A DNA stretch of 48,941 bases from Mycolicibacterium wolinskyi (GTDB lineage: Bacteria; Actinomycetota; Actinomycetes; Mycobacteriales; Mycobacteriaceae). Each line of letters starts with the position of its first letter. The stretch's first letter is position 1. The notes under the pieces were generated by a model. The model saw only the letters and a program-made list of their open reading frames with translations. It was not told the DNA's origin and ran no database searches. Below are positions 7,280-15,564 of the stretch, in pieces. The position numbers and the translations under genes were made by a program. Location: positions 1-48,941 of the forward strand of contig NZ_LQQA01000016.1 in assembly GCF_002101965.1 (NCBI RefSeq), read 5' to 3'.

Positions 7280-9211
7280 TTACACCAGAGCGGGTTTCGA
7301 GTCTTCCTCGCCCTCCACGCGGCCCAGCCGCCATTCGCCGTCGCCGAGTAGCTGAAGTTCGTGGGTGTGGTGCTGCTCGACGGTGGTGCGGTGGCTGACG
7401 CTCACCAGGATGGTGTCCGGCAGCTCCGTGCGCACCAGCTGATAGAGCATGAACTCCAAGCCCTCGTCGAGCGCGGATGTCGACTCGTCGAGGAACACCA
7501 CCTTGGGTTTGACGAGCATGATGCGCGCGAACGCGATTCGCTGTTGTTCGCCGGGGGAGAGCACCTTGGCCCAGTCCTGGACTTCGTCGAGCCGGCCGAC
7601 GAGGTGCGCCAGTGCCACGTCGTTGAGCGTGCGCTTGAGGGTGTCGTCGTCGACCGAGCCTTCTTCGCCCGGATAGGTGACGACCGCGCGCAGATCGCCG
7701 AGCGGCACGTAGGGCAGCTGGGACAGGAACATCGTCTCGTTGGGTCCGCACGGCCGGGTCAGCGTGCCCGACGTGAACGGCCACAACTCGGCCAGGCTGC
7801 GCAGCAGCGTGGTCTTGCCGCTTCCCGACGGTCCGGTGATCACCAGCGTGTCGCCGACGTCGAGGGAGATGTCGAGCGGCTTGATCAGTTGCCTGCCGTC
7901 CGGGGTGCGGACCTCGACCTCGCTGAGCTTGACCGTGCCGTCGACGCACGGTGTGGTCGTCACCTCGGGCAGTTCGCGGGCCTCGTCGTTGGCCACGACC
8001 AGACCGTGCAGACGGATGATCGCGGCCCGGTAGCCGGCGAAGTTGTCGTAGGCACTGCGGAAGAACGACAGGCCGTCGAGCAGGCTGCGGAACGCGCTCG
8101 CGGTCTGCGTCAGCGCACCGAGCGTGATCTCGCCGCTGTAGAAGCGGGGGAACTGCACGACGTACGGAATCAGTTCCTGCGCCTGGTCAACCGAGAGGTT
8201 CCAGCCGAGGAACTTCGTCATCCGGTTGACGTAGCGCTTGTAGTTCGAGACGACGGGCGCGAACAGCCGCCGCAGGCCGGTGCGTTCGGCGATCTCACCG
8301 CGGTAGAACGCGACCGCCTCCGACGCGTCGCGCAGGCGCACCAGGGCGTAGCGGAACGCGGCGTTGTACTTCTCGTTGTTGAACGACAGCCAGATGATCG
8401 GCCTGCCGATCCAGAACGCGATGACCGTCGCGAACAACACGTAGACGATGCCGATCCAGAAGATCGCACGGGGCAGGTCGACATCGATCAGCGGCAGCGT
8501 CACCTCACCCGACAGATTCCACAGAATCGCGGTGAACGAAATCATCGAGGCGATCGAGCTGATCGCGCCGAACAGCAGGGTCGCGGTCGAGGTGTTGTTG
8601 GGCCGGTTCGGCAACGAGTCGGCGCTGCCGGTGAAGATGTCGATGTCGGTCTGGATTCGCTGATCCGGGTTGTCGATCGTGTCGTCGATGAAGCGGGCCC
8701 GGTAATACGCCTTGCCGTCGAGCCAGTCCGTGGTGAGCCGGTCGGTGAGCCACGCGCGCCAGCGGAGCATGAAGCGCTGCGTCATGTACAGGTCGAGCAT
8801 GATCCTGGCGACGTTGAGCACCGCCAGGATCGTGAAGACTCCCAGCGACATCCAGAAGCCGTCCCGGCCGGACACCCGCACGGCCTCGTTGCCGCTGGAG
8901 ATGCCCGAGGCGATGACCTGGAAGCTCGTCATCATGTCGTTGCCCTGGAAGCTGAACAACACGCTGAGCCGCACGCCGGTGATCACCGACAACAACAGCG
9001 CGGCCAGCCAGAGCCACACCTTGACGCTGTCCGGACCGGTGAAGTAACCGCTGCTGACGCGCCAGTACTGCCTGCCCCACTCGGTGAAGCGCGCGATCAG
9101 GAACAGGATCACCATCGTCGACACCGCCGCGATGACCCAGCCCTTGGCGATCCACACCAGCGATGTCAGAAGCTCGTTGCCCCAGTCGAGAGTCGGGGTG
9201 AACATCTCCAT
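7280..9211 (-). CDS. BacA/SbmA-like ABC transporter (fused permease-ATPase), copy 2, Rv1819c family
   Basis: 643 residues from ATG 9211, starting MEMFTPTLDWGNE exactly like copy 1, which supports both starts. It has the same architecture: SbmA/BacA membrane domain, then Walker A GPSGSGKT near 460-467, signature LSPGEQQRIAFAR and Walker B VVFLDEST. The C-terminal tail carries an acidic EGEEDSK stretch absent from copy 1. It is upstream of copy 1 on the minus strand and divergent from secA2, with about 100 bp between the starts. Uptake of hydrophilic compounds such as B12 or peptides is inferred from Rv1819c; which copy is the true functional equivalent cannot be told by eye. Confidence 0.87.
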   Translation of the reverse strand: MEMFTPTLDWGNELLTSLVWIAKGWVIAAVSTMVILFLIARFTEWGRQYWRVSSGYFTGPDSVKVWLWLAALLLSVITGVRLSVLFSFQGNDMMTSFQVIASGISSGNEAVRVSGRDGFWMSLGVFTILAVLNVARIMLDLYMTQRFMLRWRAWLTDRLTTDWLDGKAYYRARFIDDTIDNPDQRIQTDIDIFTGSADSLPNRPNNTSTATLLFGAISSIASMISFTAILWNLSGEVTLPLIDVDLPRAIFWIGIVYVLFATVIAFWIGRPIIWLSFNNEKYNAAFRYALVRLRDASEAVAFYRGEIAERTGLRRLFAPVVSNYKRYVNRMTKFLGWNLSVDQAQELIPYVVQFPRFYSGEITLGALTQTASAFRSLLDGLSFFRSAYDNFAGYRAAIIRLHGLVVANDEARELPEVTTTPCVDGTVKLSEVEVRTPDGRQLIKPLDISLDVGDTLVITGPSGSGKTTLLRSLAELWPFTSGTLTRPCGPNETMFLSQLPYVPLGDLRAVVTYPGEEGSVDDDTLKRTLNDVALAHLVGRLDEVQDWAKVLSPGEQQRIAFARIMLVKPKVVFLDESTSALDEGLEFMLYQLVRTELPDTILVSVSHRTTVEQHHTHELQLLGDGEWRLGRVEGEEDSKPALV

Positions 9212-9296
9212 GCGGGCAAGGTACCCCGCAATCCTGCGGATGGCGTCGCGGAGGCTCCGTGCAACCGGTCCCGTTCGGCGTCTGCGGTCCTCCGCG

Positions 9297-9302
9297 TACC
9301 GT
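9297..9302 (+). promoter_or_regulatory. -10 hexamer TACCGT for leaderless secA2
   Basis: TACCGT (TAnnnT) ends 6 nt before the GTG at 9309, and no ribosome-binding site is present. This spacing is the standard leaderless arrangement in mycobacteria. Confidence 0.45.
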
Positions 9303-9308
9303 GAACAT

Positions 9309-11654
9309 GTGCCAAAGACGTCCAGCGCCAAACCGGGGCGCTTGAGCAGCAAGTTCTGGAAGCTTCTGGGTGCCAGCACCGAGCGGAATCAGGCCCGTTC
9401 GCTGTCGGAGGTCAAAGGGGCGGCGGACTTCGAGGAGAAGGCCGCCGGGCTCGATGACGAACAGCTGACCAAGGCCGCCAAACTGTTGCAGCTCGAGGAT
9501 CTGGCCGCCGCCGCCGACATCCCGCAGTTCCTCGCCCTCGCGCGGGAAGCCGCCGAGCGGACGACCGGGCTGCGTCCGTTCGACGTCCAGCTGCTCGCGG
9601 CGCTGCGCATGCTCGCCGGCGACGTCGTCGAGATGGCCACCGGTGAGGGCAAGACCCTGGCCGGCGCGATCGCCGCGGCCGGCTACGCGATCGGCGGGCG
9701 CAACGTCCACGTCATCACGATCAACGACTACCTGGCCCGCCGCGACGCCGAATGGATGGGGCCGCTCATCGAGGCGCTGGGCCTGTCGGTCGGCTGGATC
9801 ACCGCCGACTCGACTGCCGAGGAACGCCGCGCGGCGTATCAGTGCGACGTCACCTACGCCTCGGTCAACGAGATCGGCTTCGACGTGCTGCGCGATCAGC
9901 TGGTCACCGACGTCGAGGACCTGGTGTCGCCGAACCCCGACGTCGCGCTCATCGACGAAGCCGACTCGGTGCTCGTCGACGAGGCGCTCGTGCCGCTCGT
10001 CCTGGCGGGTACCAGCCACCGCGAGCAGCCCCGGGTCGAGATCATCCGCATGGTCGGTGAGCTGACCCCGGGCAAGCACTACGACACCGACGCCGACAGC
10101 CGCAACGTGCACCTCACCGATGCGGGCGCCCGCGCGATCGAGGCCAAACTCGGCGGCATCGACCTGTACTCCGAGGAACACGTCGTCACGACCCTCACCG
10201 AGGTCAACGTTGCCCTGCACGCGCACGTACTGCTGCAGCGCGACGTGCACTACATCGTGCGGGACAACGCCGTACAGCTCATCAACGCGTCGCGTGGCCG
10301 CATCGCCGCGCTGCAGCGCTGGCCGGACGGGCTGCAGGCCGCGGTCGAGGCCAAGGAGGGTATCGAGACCACCGAGACCGGTGAGGTGCTCGACACCATC
10401 ACCGTGCAGGCGCTGATCAACCGGTATCCCACGGTGTGCGGGATGACCGGCACCGCGCTCGCCGCAGGCGAGCAGCTACGGCAGTTCTACAAGCTCGGCG
10501 TTTCGCCCATCCCGCCGAACAAGCCGAACATCCGCGAGGACGAAACCGACCGCGTGTACATCAACGTGGCGGCCAAGAACGACGCGATCGTCGAGCACAT
10601 CGCCGAGATCCACAAGACGGGTCAGCCGGTCCTCGTCGGCACCCACGACGTGGCCGAATCCGAGGAACTGCACGAGAAACTCGTGAAGGCGGGGGTTCCG
10701 GCGGTGGTGCTCAACGCCAAGAACGACGCCGAGGAAGCCGCGGTGATCGCCGAGGCGGGCAAGCTCGGCGCCGTCACCGTCTCGACGCAGATGGCCGGGC
10801 GCGGCACCGACATCCGGCTGGGCGGTTCGGACGTCGGCGACCAGGCCCCCGAAAAGGAGAAGGTCGCCGAACTCGGCGGTCTGCATGTCGTCGGAACCGG
10901 CCGCCACCACACCGAGCGCCTCGACAACCAGCTGCGCGGGCGCGCAGGCCGGCAGGGCGACCCCGGCTCGACGGTGTTCTTCTCCAGCTGGGAGGACGAG
11001 GTGGTGGCCGCGCACCTCGAGCGCAGCAAGCTGCCGATGGAGACCGACGAGGACGGGCGAATCGTCGCACCGAAGGCGGCCGGGCTGCTCGACCATGCGC
11101 AGCGCGTCGCCGAGGGCAGGCTGCTCGACGTGCACGCCAACACCTGGCGGTACAACCAGCTGATCGCCCAGCAGCGCGCGATCATCGTCGAGCGCCGCGA
11201 AACGCTGCTGCGCACCGCGACCGCGCGCGACGAACTCAAGGAGCGCTCGCCCGAGCGCTACGAGAAGCTGGCCGAGGACCTGGGGGAGGACGCCGAGGAG
11301 CGGCTGGAGAAGATCTGCCGGTTGATCATGCTCTACCACCTCGACCGTGGCTGGTGTGAGCACCTGGCCTATCTGGCCGACATCCGCGAGAGCATCCACC
11401 TGCGGGCGCTGGGCAGGCAGAACCCGCTCGACGAGTTCCACCGGATGGCCGTCGACGCGTTCGCCTCGCTGGCCGCCGACGCGATCGAGGCGGCGCAGCA
11501 GACGTTCGAAACGGCCGAGTCGATCGAAGACGAACCGGGCATCGACCTGTCGAAGCTCGCACGGCCGACGTCGACGTGGACTTACATGGTCCACGACAAT
11601 CCGCTCGCCGACGACACGATGTCTGCGCTGAGCCTGCCCGGGGTGTTCCGCTAA
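9309..11654 (+). CDS. secA2: Accessory preprotein translocase ATPase SecA2
   Basis: 781 residues from GTG 9309, which gives the N-terminus MPKTSSAKPG known from the M. smegmatis group. DEAD motor: Walker A TGEGKT at 111-116, DEAD box at 216-219, and helicase motif VI QLRGRAGRQGDPG in NBD2. It is shorter than SecA1 and lacks the C-terminal zinc-binding tail, as expected for SecA2. It drives export through SecYEG of a small substrate set, including some lipoproteins and virulence factors. The neighbours match M. tuberculosis (pgsA2 follows directly), and the genes downstream on the same strand may be partly co-transcribed. No odd features in the motor motifs. Confidence 0.95.
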   Translation: MPKTSSAKPGRLSSKFWKLLGASTERNQARSLSEVKGAADFEEKAAGLDDEQLTKAAKLLQLEDLAAAADIPQFLALAREAAERTTGLRPFDVQLLAALRMLAGDVVEMATGEGKTLAGAIAAAGYAIGGRNVHVITINDYLARRDAEWMGPLIEALGLSVGWITADSTAEERRAAYQCDVTYASVNEIGFDVLRDQLVTDVEDLVSPNPDVALIDEADSVLVDEALVPLVLAGTSHREQPRVEIIRMVGELTPGKHYDTDADSRNVHLTDAGARAIEAKLGGIDLYSEEHVVTTLTEVNVALHAHVLLQRDVHYIVRDNAVQLINASRGRIAALQRWPDGLQAAVEAKEGIETTETGEVLDTITVQALINRYPTVCGMTGTALAAGEQLRQFYKLGVSPIPPNKPNIREDETDRVYINVAAKNDAIVEHIAEIHKTGQPVLVGTHDVAESEELHEKLVKAGVPAVVLNAKNDAEEAAVIAEAGKLGAVTVSTQMAGRGTDIRLGGSDVGDQAPEKEKVAELGGLHVVGTGRHHTERLDNQLRGRAGRQGDPGSTVFFSSWEDEVVAAHLERSKLPMETDEDGRIVAPKAAGLLDHAQRVAEGRLLDVHANTWRYNQLIAQQRAIIVERRETLLRTATARDELKERSPERYEKLAEDLGEDAEERLEKICRLIMLYHLDRGWCEHLAYLADIRESIHLRALGRQNPLDEFHRMAVDAFASLAADAIEAAQQTFETAESIEDEPGIDLSKLARPTSTWTYMVHDNPLADDTMSALSLPGVFR

Positions 11655-11665
11655 GTTTTAGTTCC

Positions 11666-12295
11666 ATGGAGGACGCGCCTGCTCCGCAGGGCAGGAGCGC
11701 AGTGTCGGGTGGTGAGTCATCTGCCCGTGACCGCGTGGTGACGGTGCCCAACGCGCTGAGTCTGGTGCGGCTCGTGTTGGTGCCGGTGTTCCTGTACCTG
11801 CTGTTCGTGGCACACGCGCAGGGCTGGGCCGTCGCGGTGTTGATGTTCAGCGGCTTCTCCGACTGGGCCGACGGCAAGATCGCCCGGCTCGTGGCCAACC
11901 AGTCATCGCGGCTCGGGGAACTGCTCGACCCGTTGGTGGACCGCATCTACATGGTCACCGTCCCGGTGGCGCTCGCGTTCTACGGCGCGGTGCCGTGGTG
12001 GATCGTGCTGACCCTGCTGGGACGCGACGCGGTGCTGGCCGCCACGCTGCCCATCTTGCGCAGCCGCGGGCTGGCCGCGCTGCCCGTCACCTACATCGGC
12101 AAAGCGGCGACGTTCGCGCTCATGTCCGGCTTCCCGCTGATCCTGCTCGGGCAGTGGGATGCGTTGTGGAGCAGGGTGATCCTGGCCTGCGGCTGGGCGT
12201 TCCTGATTTGGGGCCTGGCGCTGTACCTGTGGTCGGCCGTGCTGTACCTGATCCAGGTGGTGCTGGTGGTGCGCCGCATGCCGGTGGTGCGATGA
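11666..12295 (+). CDS. pgsA2: CDP-alcohol phosphatidyltransferase, probable CAP-type cardiolipin synthase (Rv1822, PgsA2)
   Basis: 209 residues, the length I recall for Rv1822, from ATG 11666, eleven bases after the secA2 stop. The CDP-alcohol phosphotransferase signature occupies residues 66-92: Asp66 and Asp69, Gly70, Ala73-Arg74, then Gly84, Asp88 and Asp92 as metal/CDP ligands. There are 9 residues between AR and G; phosphatidylglycerophosphate synthases typically have 8, while the 8-9 form is cited for cardiolipin synthases. Several hydrophobic segments give about five or six membrane helices. Streptomyces SCO1389, regarded as the ortholog, is a eukaryote-like cardiolipin synthase, so cardiolipin formation from CDP-diacylglycerol and phosphatidylglycerol is likely. 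TAAGTT at 11652-11657 could be an internal -10. Confidence 0.85.
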   Translation: MEDAPAPQGRSAVSGGESSARDRVVTVPNALSLVRLVLVPVFLYLLFVAHAQGWAVAVLMFSGFSDWADGKIARLVANQSSRLGELLDPLVDRIYMVTVPVALAFYGAVPWWIVLTLLGRDAVLAATLPILRSRGLAALPVTYIGKAATFALMSGFPLILLGQWDALWSRVILACGWAFLIWGLALYLWSAVLYLIQVVLVVRRMPVVR

Positions 12296-12323
12296 GCCGC
12301 TTGCGCGAAGAGAGACAGCACCG

Positions 12324-13223
12324 ATGAGTCTGCTCGGTGGCTACGAGTCGGGCGCCGGCCTCAACCACCACGAGGCCGATGCGCCCAAACGCATCCCGGT
12401 GCCCTCGCTGCTGCGATCCCTGCTGTCCGATCATCTCGATCCCGGATATGCCGCTGCCGCGGCCGAGCGGGAGTCCACGGGGCGGGCGCGGCCCCGGGTT
12501 CGGGAGTGGGGCTGGCAGATCCTGGCGGCACTGGCGATCGCCACGGTGTTCGCAGTGGCCGCCGCGCAGGCACAGACCGCGGCGCCGGCCGCCCGCGAGG
12601 CCCAGCACGCGCTGGCCGGGCGGGTGCGCGCCGCCGAGGCCGGCGCCGATAAGGCCAGTGCCGAACGCGGCGCGCTCGTCGACCAGGTCGACGCCGAGCG
12701 CCGGGCCCGGCTCGGCATGGACGAGGACGGCCAGCAGCTGCTGTCGAGCCTGGACACTGCGAACATCGCCGCGGCGGCGGTCCCGATGATCGGTCCGGGA
12801 CTCACTGTGACGGTGACCGATCCCGGTGTCTCCAAGGATCTCAGCGACGTGTCGAAACAGCGCGTGGCGGGCAGCCAGCAGGTCATCCTCGACCGGGATC
12901 TGCAATTGGTGGTCAATTCGCTGTGGGCAAGCGGTGCCGAGGCGATTTCGGTAGGCGGCGTGCGCGTCGGCGCCGGGGTCACCATTCGACAGGCCGGCGG
13001 CGGGATTCTGGTCGACAATCAACCGATCACAAGTCCATATGTCATCGTGGCCATCGGCCCGCCGAACGGGATGTCGGATGCGTTCGACCGCAGTCCCGGG
13101 CTGCAGCGCCTGCGCCTGCTCGAGACCTCGTACGGCGTCGGGGTGAACGTCAGCGCCGGGGACGGGCTCGATGTGCCCGCGGTCGGCGTACGAGATGTCA
13201 ACTTCGCCAAGCAGATTGGATAA
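12324..13223 (+). CDS. DUF881 membrane-anchored protein (Rv1823-like)
   Basis: 299 residues from ATG 12324. A cytoplasmic N-terminal stretch (1-60) precedes a single membrane helix (about 64-82), an Ala/Glu-rich coiled-coil-like segment (83-125), and the extracytoplasmic DUF881 domain with the repeated GPGLTVTVTD and GAEAISVGGVRV features. DUF881 proteins are the YlxX/YlxW family encoded next to divIB-ftsA in Bacillus; their biochemical role is unknown. It is the first gene of a DUF881-Sbp-DUF881 set. The coiled coil suggests self-assembly or pairing with the second DUF881 protein. Confidence 0.85.
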   Translation: MSLLGGYESGAGLNHHEADAPKRIPVPSLLRSLLSDHLDPGYAAAAAERESTGRARPRVREWGWQILAALAIATVFAVAAAQAQTAAPAAREAQHALAGRVRAAEAGADKASAERGALVDQVDAERRARLGMDEDGQQLLSSLDTANIAAAAVPMIGPGLTVTVTDPGVSKDLSDVSKQRVAGSQQVILDRDLQLVVNSLWASGAEAISVGGVRVGAGVTIRQAGGGILVDNQPITSPYVIVAIGPPNGMSDAFDRSPGLQRLRLLETSYGVGVNVSAGDGLDVPAVGVRDVNFAKQIG

Positions 13224-13252
13224 CAGTGGGTAGCACAGGATTGATCGGCTAG

Positions 13253-13585
13253 ATGATCGGGATCGCCGCACTCGTCGTCGGAATCGTGCTGGGGCTGGTG
13301 TTTCACCCCAGCGTGCCGGAGTTCGTCGAGCCGTACCTGCCGATCGCCGTGGTTGCCGCGCTGGACGCGGTGTTCGGCGGTCTGCGTGCCTATCTGGAGC
13401 GGATCTTCGACTCCAAGGTGTTCGTCGTGTCGTTCGTCTTCAACGTCCTGGTGGCCGCCCTGATCGTGTACGTGGGAGATCAGCTCGGGGTGGGTACCCA
13501 GTTGTCCACCGCGATCATCGTGGTGCTCGGTATCCGCATCTTCGGAAACGCCGCCGCGTTGCGGCGCAGGCTGTTCGGCGCATGA
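13253..13585 (+). CDS. Sbp-family small membrane protein (DUF1290, Rv1824-like)
   Basis: 110 residues from ATG 13253. Three predicted membrane helices (about 2-18, 27-45 and 58-75) and a fourth hydrophobic stretch near 85-97; the tail is basic (ALRRRLFG). It matches the small basic protein family Sbp of Bacillus, which is invariably linked to DUF881 genes. The loop between helices 2 and 3 contains FGGLRAYLERIFDSKVF, the best conserved part of the family. The stop sits one base before the ATG of the next gene, so the two are probably translated in a coupled way. Function unknown. Confidence 0.85.
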   Translation: MIGIAALVVGIVLGLVFHPSVPEFVEPYLPIAVVAALDAVFGGLRAYLERIFDSKVFVVSFVFNVLVAALIVYVGDQLGVGTQLSTAIIVVLGIRIFGNAAALRRRLFGA

Positions 13586-13586
13586 C

Positions 13587-14450
13587 ATGACTGAATCCGA
13601 TCCCGATCAGAAATGGGCCGCAGAGCGGCCGCCGGACCATCACGCCGGTGGGCCGGCAGACCATCACGCCGGTGGGCCGGCAGAGCATCACGGCCGACAC
13701 GAGATGCCCGACGACGTGTCGCCGCGGCGGTTCCGTAATCTGCGCGTCTTCCGGCGCACCCGCTCACAGCTGATGTTCGGTGCGTTGGGGGTGCTGTTGT
13801 GCGTACTGCTCGGTGTGGCGATCGTCACTCAGGTGCGACAGAACGAGTCCGGTGACTCACTGGAGACCGCACGCCCGGCCGATCTGCTGACGCTGCTGGA
13901 TTCGCTGCAGCAGCGTGAGGCTTCGCTGAACACCGAGGTCGCCGACCTGCAGCGGACCCTGCAGCAATTGCAGGCGTCCGGCAGTAGCGATCAAGCCGCG
14001 ATCGAGAACGCGCAGGACCGGTTGGCGGCGTTGTCCATCCAGATCGGCACGGTCGGGGCGACCGGGCCCGGGGTGACGCTGACCATAGAAGACAACGGGC
14101 CGGGCGTCGCGGCCGAGATCATGCTCGATGTCATCAACGAACTGCGGGCCGCGGGCGCCGAAGCGATCGAGATCCGCGATCAGCAAACGGCGGTGCGCGT
14201 CGGGGTCGACACCTGGATCGTCGGCGCCCCCGGCGAACTGACGGTCGACAACGTCCTGTTGCGTCCGCCGTATTCGGTTCTTGCCATTGGCGATCCGCCC
14301 ACGCTCGCGGCGGCGATGAACATACCCGGCGGGGCGATGGACAGTGTGAAGCGGGTGGGCGGCACGATGGTGGTACAACAGGCCGAGCGTGTCGACGTCA
14401 CCGCCTTGCGGCAACCGAAACCGCGCCAATACTCTCAGCCCGTCAAGTGA
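13587..14450 (+). CDS. Second DUF881 protein (Rv1825-like) with a His-rich repeat N-terminus
   Basis: 287 residues from ATG 13587. The cytoplasmic N-terminus (1-60) contains a tandem repeat of DHHAGGPA (two copies plus EHHG), then a membrane helix (about 63-82), a coiled-coil region (95-145) and a DUF881 domain with GATGPGVTLTIED and GAEAIEIRDQQTA. The domain plan mirrors Rv1823, indicating an ancient duplication around the Sbp gene. The His-rich repeat corresponds to two exact 24-bp DNA units and may be strain-specific. It could bind metal or simply be a linker. The module probably acts at the membrane face in growth or division. Confidence 0.85.
   Translation: MTESDPDQKWAAERPPDHHAGGPADHHAGGPAEHHGRHEMPDDVSPRRFRNLRVFRRTRSQLMFGALGVLLCVLLGVAIVTQVRQNESGDSLETARPADLLTLLDSLQQREASLNTEVADLQRTLQQLQASGSSDQAAIENAQDRLAALSIQIGTVGATGPGVTLTIEDNGPGVAAEIMLDVINELRAAGAEAIEIRDQQTAVRVGVDTWIVGAPGELTVDNVLLRPPYSVLAIGDPPTLAAAMNIPGGAMDSVKRVGGTMVVQQAERVDVTALRQPKPRQYSQPVK
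13635..13682 (+). repeat. Two exact 24-bp tandem repeats within a coding region
   Basis: Units 13635-13658 and 13659-13682 are identical, and a partial diverged third copy follows. They encode DHHAGGPA twice in frame, so copy number can change without frameshift. Confidence 0.9.
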
Positions 14451-14494
14451 TTGCCCGTTAATCTGACCACCGACCCTGACCCGCAAGGAGCGTC

Positions 14495-14890
14495 GTGAGC
14501 GAGATCCCAGCCGACCTGTACTACACCTCCGAACACGAGTGGGTGTTGCGCACCGGTGACGACACGGTCCGCGTCGGAATCACCGACTACGCCCAGTCGG
14601 CGCTGGGCGATGTGGTGTTCGTGCAACTGCCCGACGTGGGTGCCGACTTCGCGGCCGGTGACGCGTTCGGTGAGGTCGAGTCCACCAAGTCGGTGTCGGA
14701 CCTCTATGCCCCGGTCACCGCGAAAGTCGTTGCGGTCAACGGGGATCTGGACGGCAGCCCGCAGCTGGTGAATTCCGATCCGTACGGTGAGGGCTGGCTG
14801 GTCGATCTGCGGCTGGAGGAGGGTGCCGTCGAAGACGCCCTAACCGGTTTGCTGGACGCCGACGGCTACCGCGCGGTCGTGACCGAATGA
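14495..14890 (+). CDS. gcvH: Glycine cleavage system H protein
   Basis: 131 residues from GTG 14495 with AAGGAG at 14485-14490, a strong start. It has the biotinyl/lipoyl fold with the lipoylation site GEVESTKSVSDLYAPV; the lipoylated lysine is Lys65. H protein carries the aminomethyl group from P protein (gcvP, 3.2 kb downstream) to T protein and shuttles electrons to dihydrolipoyl dehydrogenase. gcvT is not in this window. TAATCT at 14459-14464 may be a -10, which would give gcvH its own transcript separate from the DUF881 genes. Confidence 0.96.
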   Translation: MSEIPADLYYTSEHEWVLRTGDDTVRVGITDYAQSALGDVVFVQLPDVGADFAAGDAFGEVESTKSVSDLYAPVTAKVVAVNGDLDGSPQLVNSDPYGEGWLVDLRLEEGAVEDALTGLLDADGYRAVVTE

Positions 14891-15076
14891 GGGATTGTTA
14901 GGGTTTCGGGGCCGGTTCGATGACCGGATCGACCATGCCCGGCGCGCAGATATCTACCCCATCGGATCCGGCGGTGGTGGATACAGCGACGCCTGTTGCG
15001 CGGTACGGTCGACGTGAGACCGGCGAGGGCTGCGGCCCCGCCGGGCAACGCCACAGCAGCCAGTGAGGAGCAGCGG

Positions 15077-15559
15077 GTGACGGACAAAGACAGCAATCTG
15101 GGGGCTGATCAGACGTCGGAAGATGTAACGGTGGAGACCACGTCGGTCTTCCGTGCGGACTTCCTGAACGAACTGGATGCCCCCGCCGCGGCGGGAACCG
15201 AGGGCGCCGTATCCGGCGTCGAGGGCCTGCCGTCGGGGTCGGCTTTGCTTGTCGTCAAGCGCGGACCGAATGCGGGGTCGCGTTTCCTTCTCGACCAGCC
15301 GACCACGTCGGCCGGGCGGCACCCGGACAGCGACATCTTCCTCGACGACGTCACCGTCAGCCGCCGCCACGCGGAGTTCCGGCTGGAGAGCGGTGAATTC
15401 CAGGTGGTGGACGTCGGCAGCCTCAACGGCACCTACGTCAACCGCGAGCCGGTCGATTCCGCGGTGCTGGCCAACGGCGACGAGGTGCAGATCGGCAAGT
15501 TCCGCCTGGTGTTCCTGACCGGCCCCAAGTCCGACGACGACAGCGGCACGACCGCCTAG
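15077..15559 (+). CDS. garA: FHA-domain regulator GarA (OdhI homolog)
   Basis: 160 residues from GTG 15077, with GAGGAG just upstream. The N-terminal tail holds the ETTS phosphorylation motif with Thr21 and Thr22, the sites used by PknG and PknB in orthologs. The FHA domain (about 55-150) contains the phosphothreonine-binding signatures SAGRHPDSDIFLDD, VSRRHAEF and GSLNGTYVN. Unphosphorylated GarA inhibits 2-oxoglutarate dehydrogenase (KGD) and NAD-glutamate dehydrogenase and activates glutamate synthase; phosphorylation makes it bind its own FHA domain and switches it off. It lies between gcvH and a MerR gene, an arrangement conserved in actinobacteria. The upstream 186-bp gap shows no convincing promoter by eye. 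Confidence 0.96.
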   Translation: MTDKDSNLGADQTSEDVTVETTSVFRADFLNELDAPAAAGTEGAVSGVEGLPSGSALLVVKRGPNAGSRFLLDQPTTSAGRHPDSDIFLDDVTVSRRHAEFRLESGEFQVVDVGSLNGTYVNREPVDSAVLANGDEVQIGKFRLVFLTGPKSDDDSGTTA

Positions 15560-15564
15560 CCGAA

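Noticed and set aside
5648..9304. Two long open frames on the plus strand (567 and 647 codons) antisense to the BacA-like transporters
   Set aside because: They mirror the codon structure of the true genes in a GC-rich genome, have Arg/His/Asp-rich composition and no domains. The transporters on the other strand have complete motifs.
13635..13682. CRISPR or non-coding minisatellite
   Set aside because: The two units are directly adjacent without spacers and encode an in-frame His-rich peptide within a DUF881 gene.
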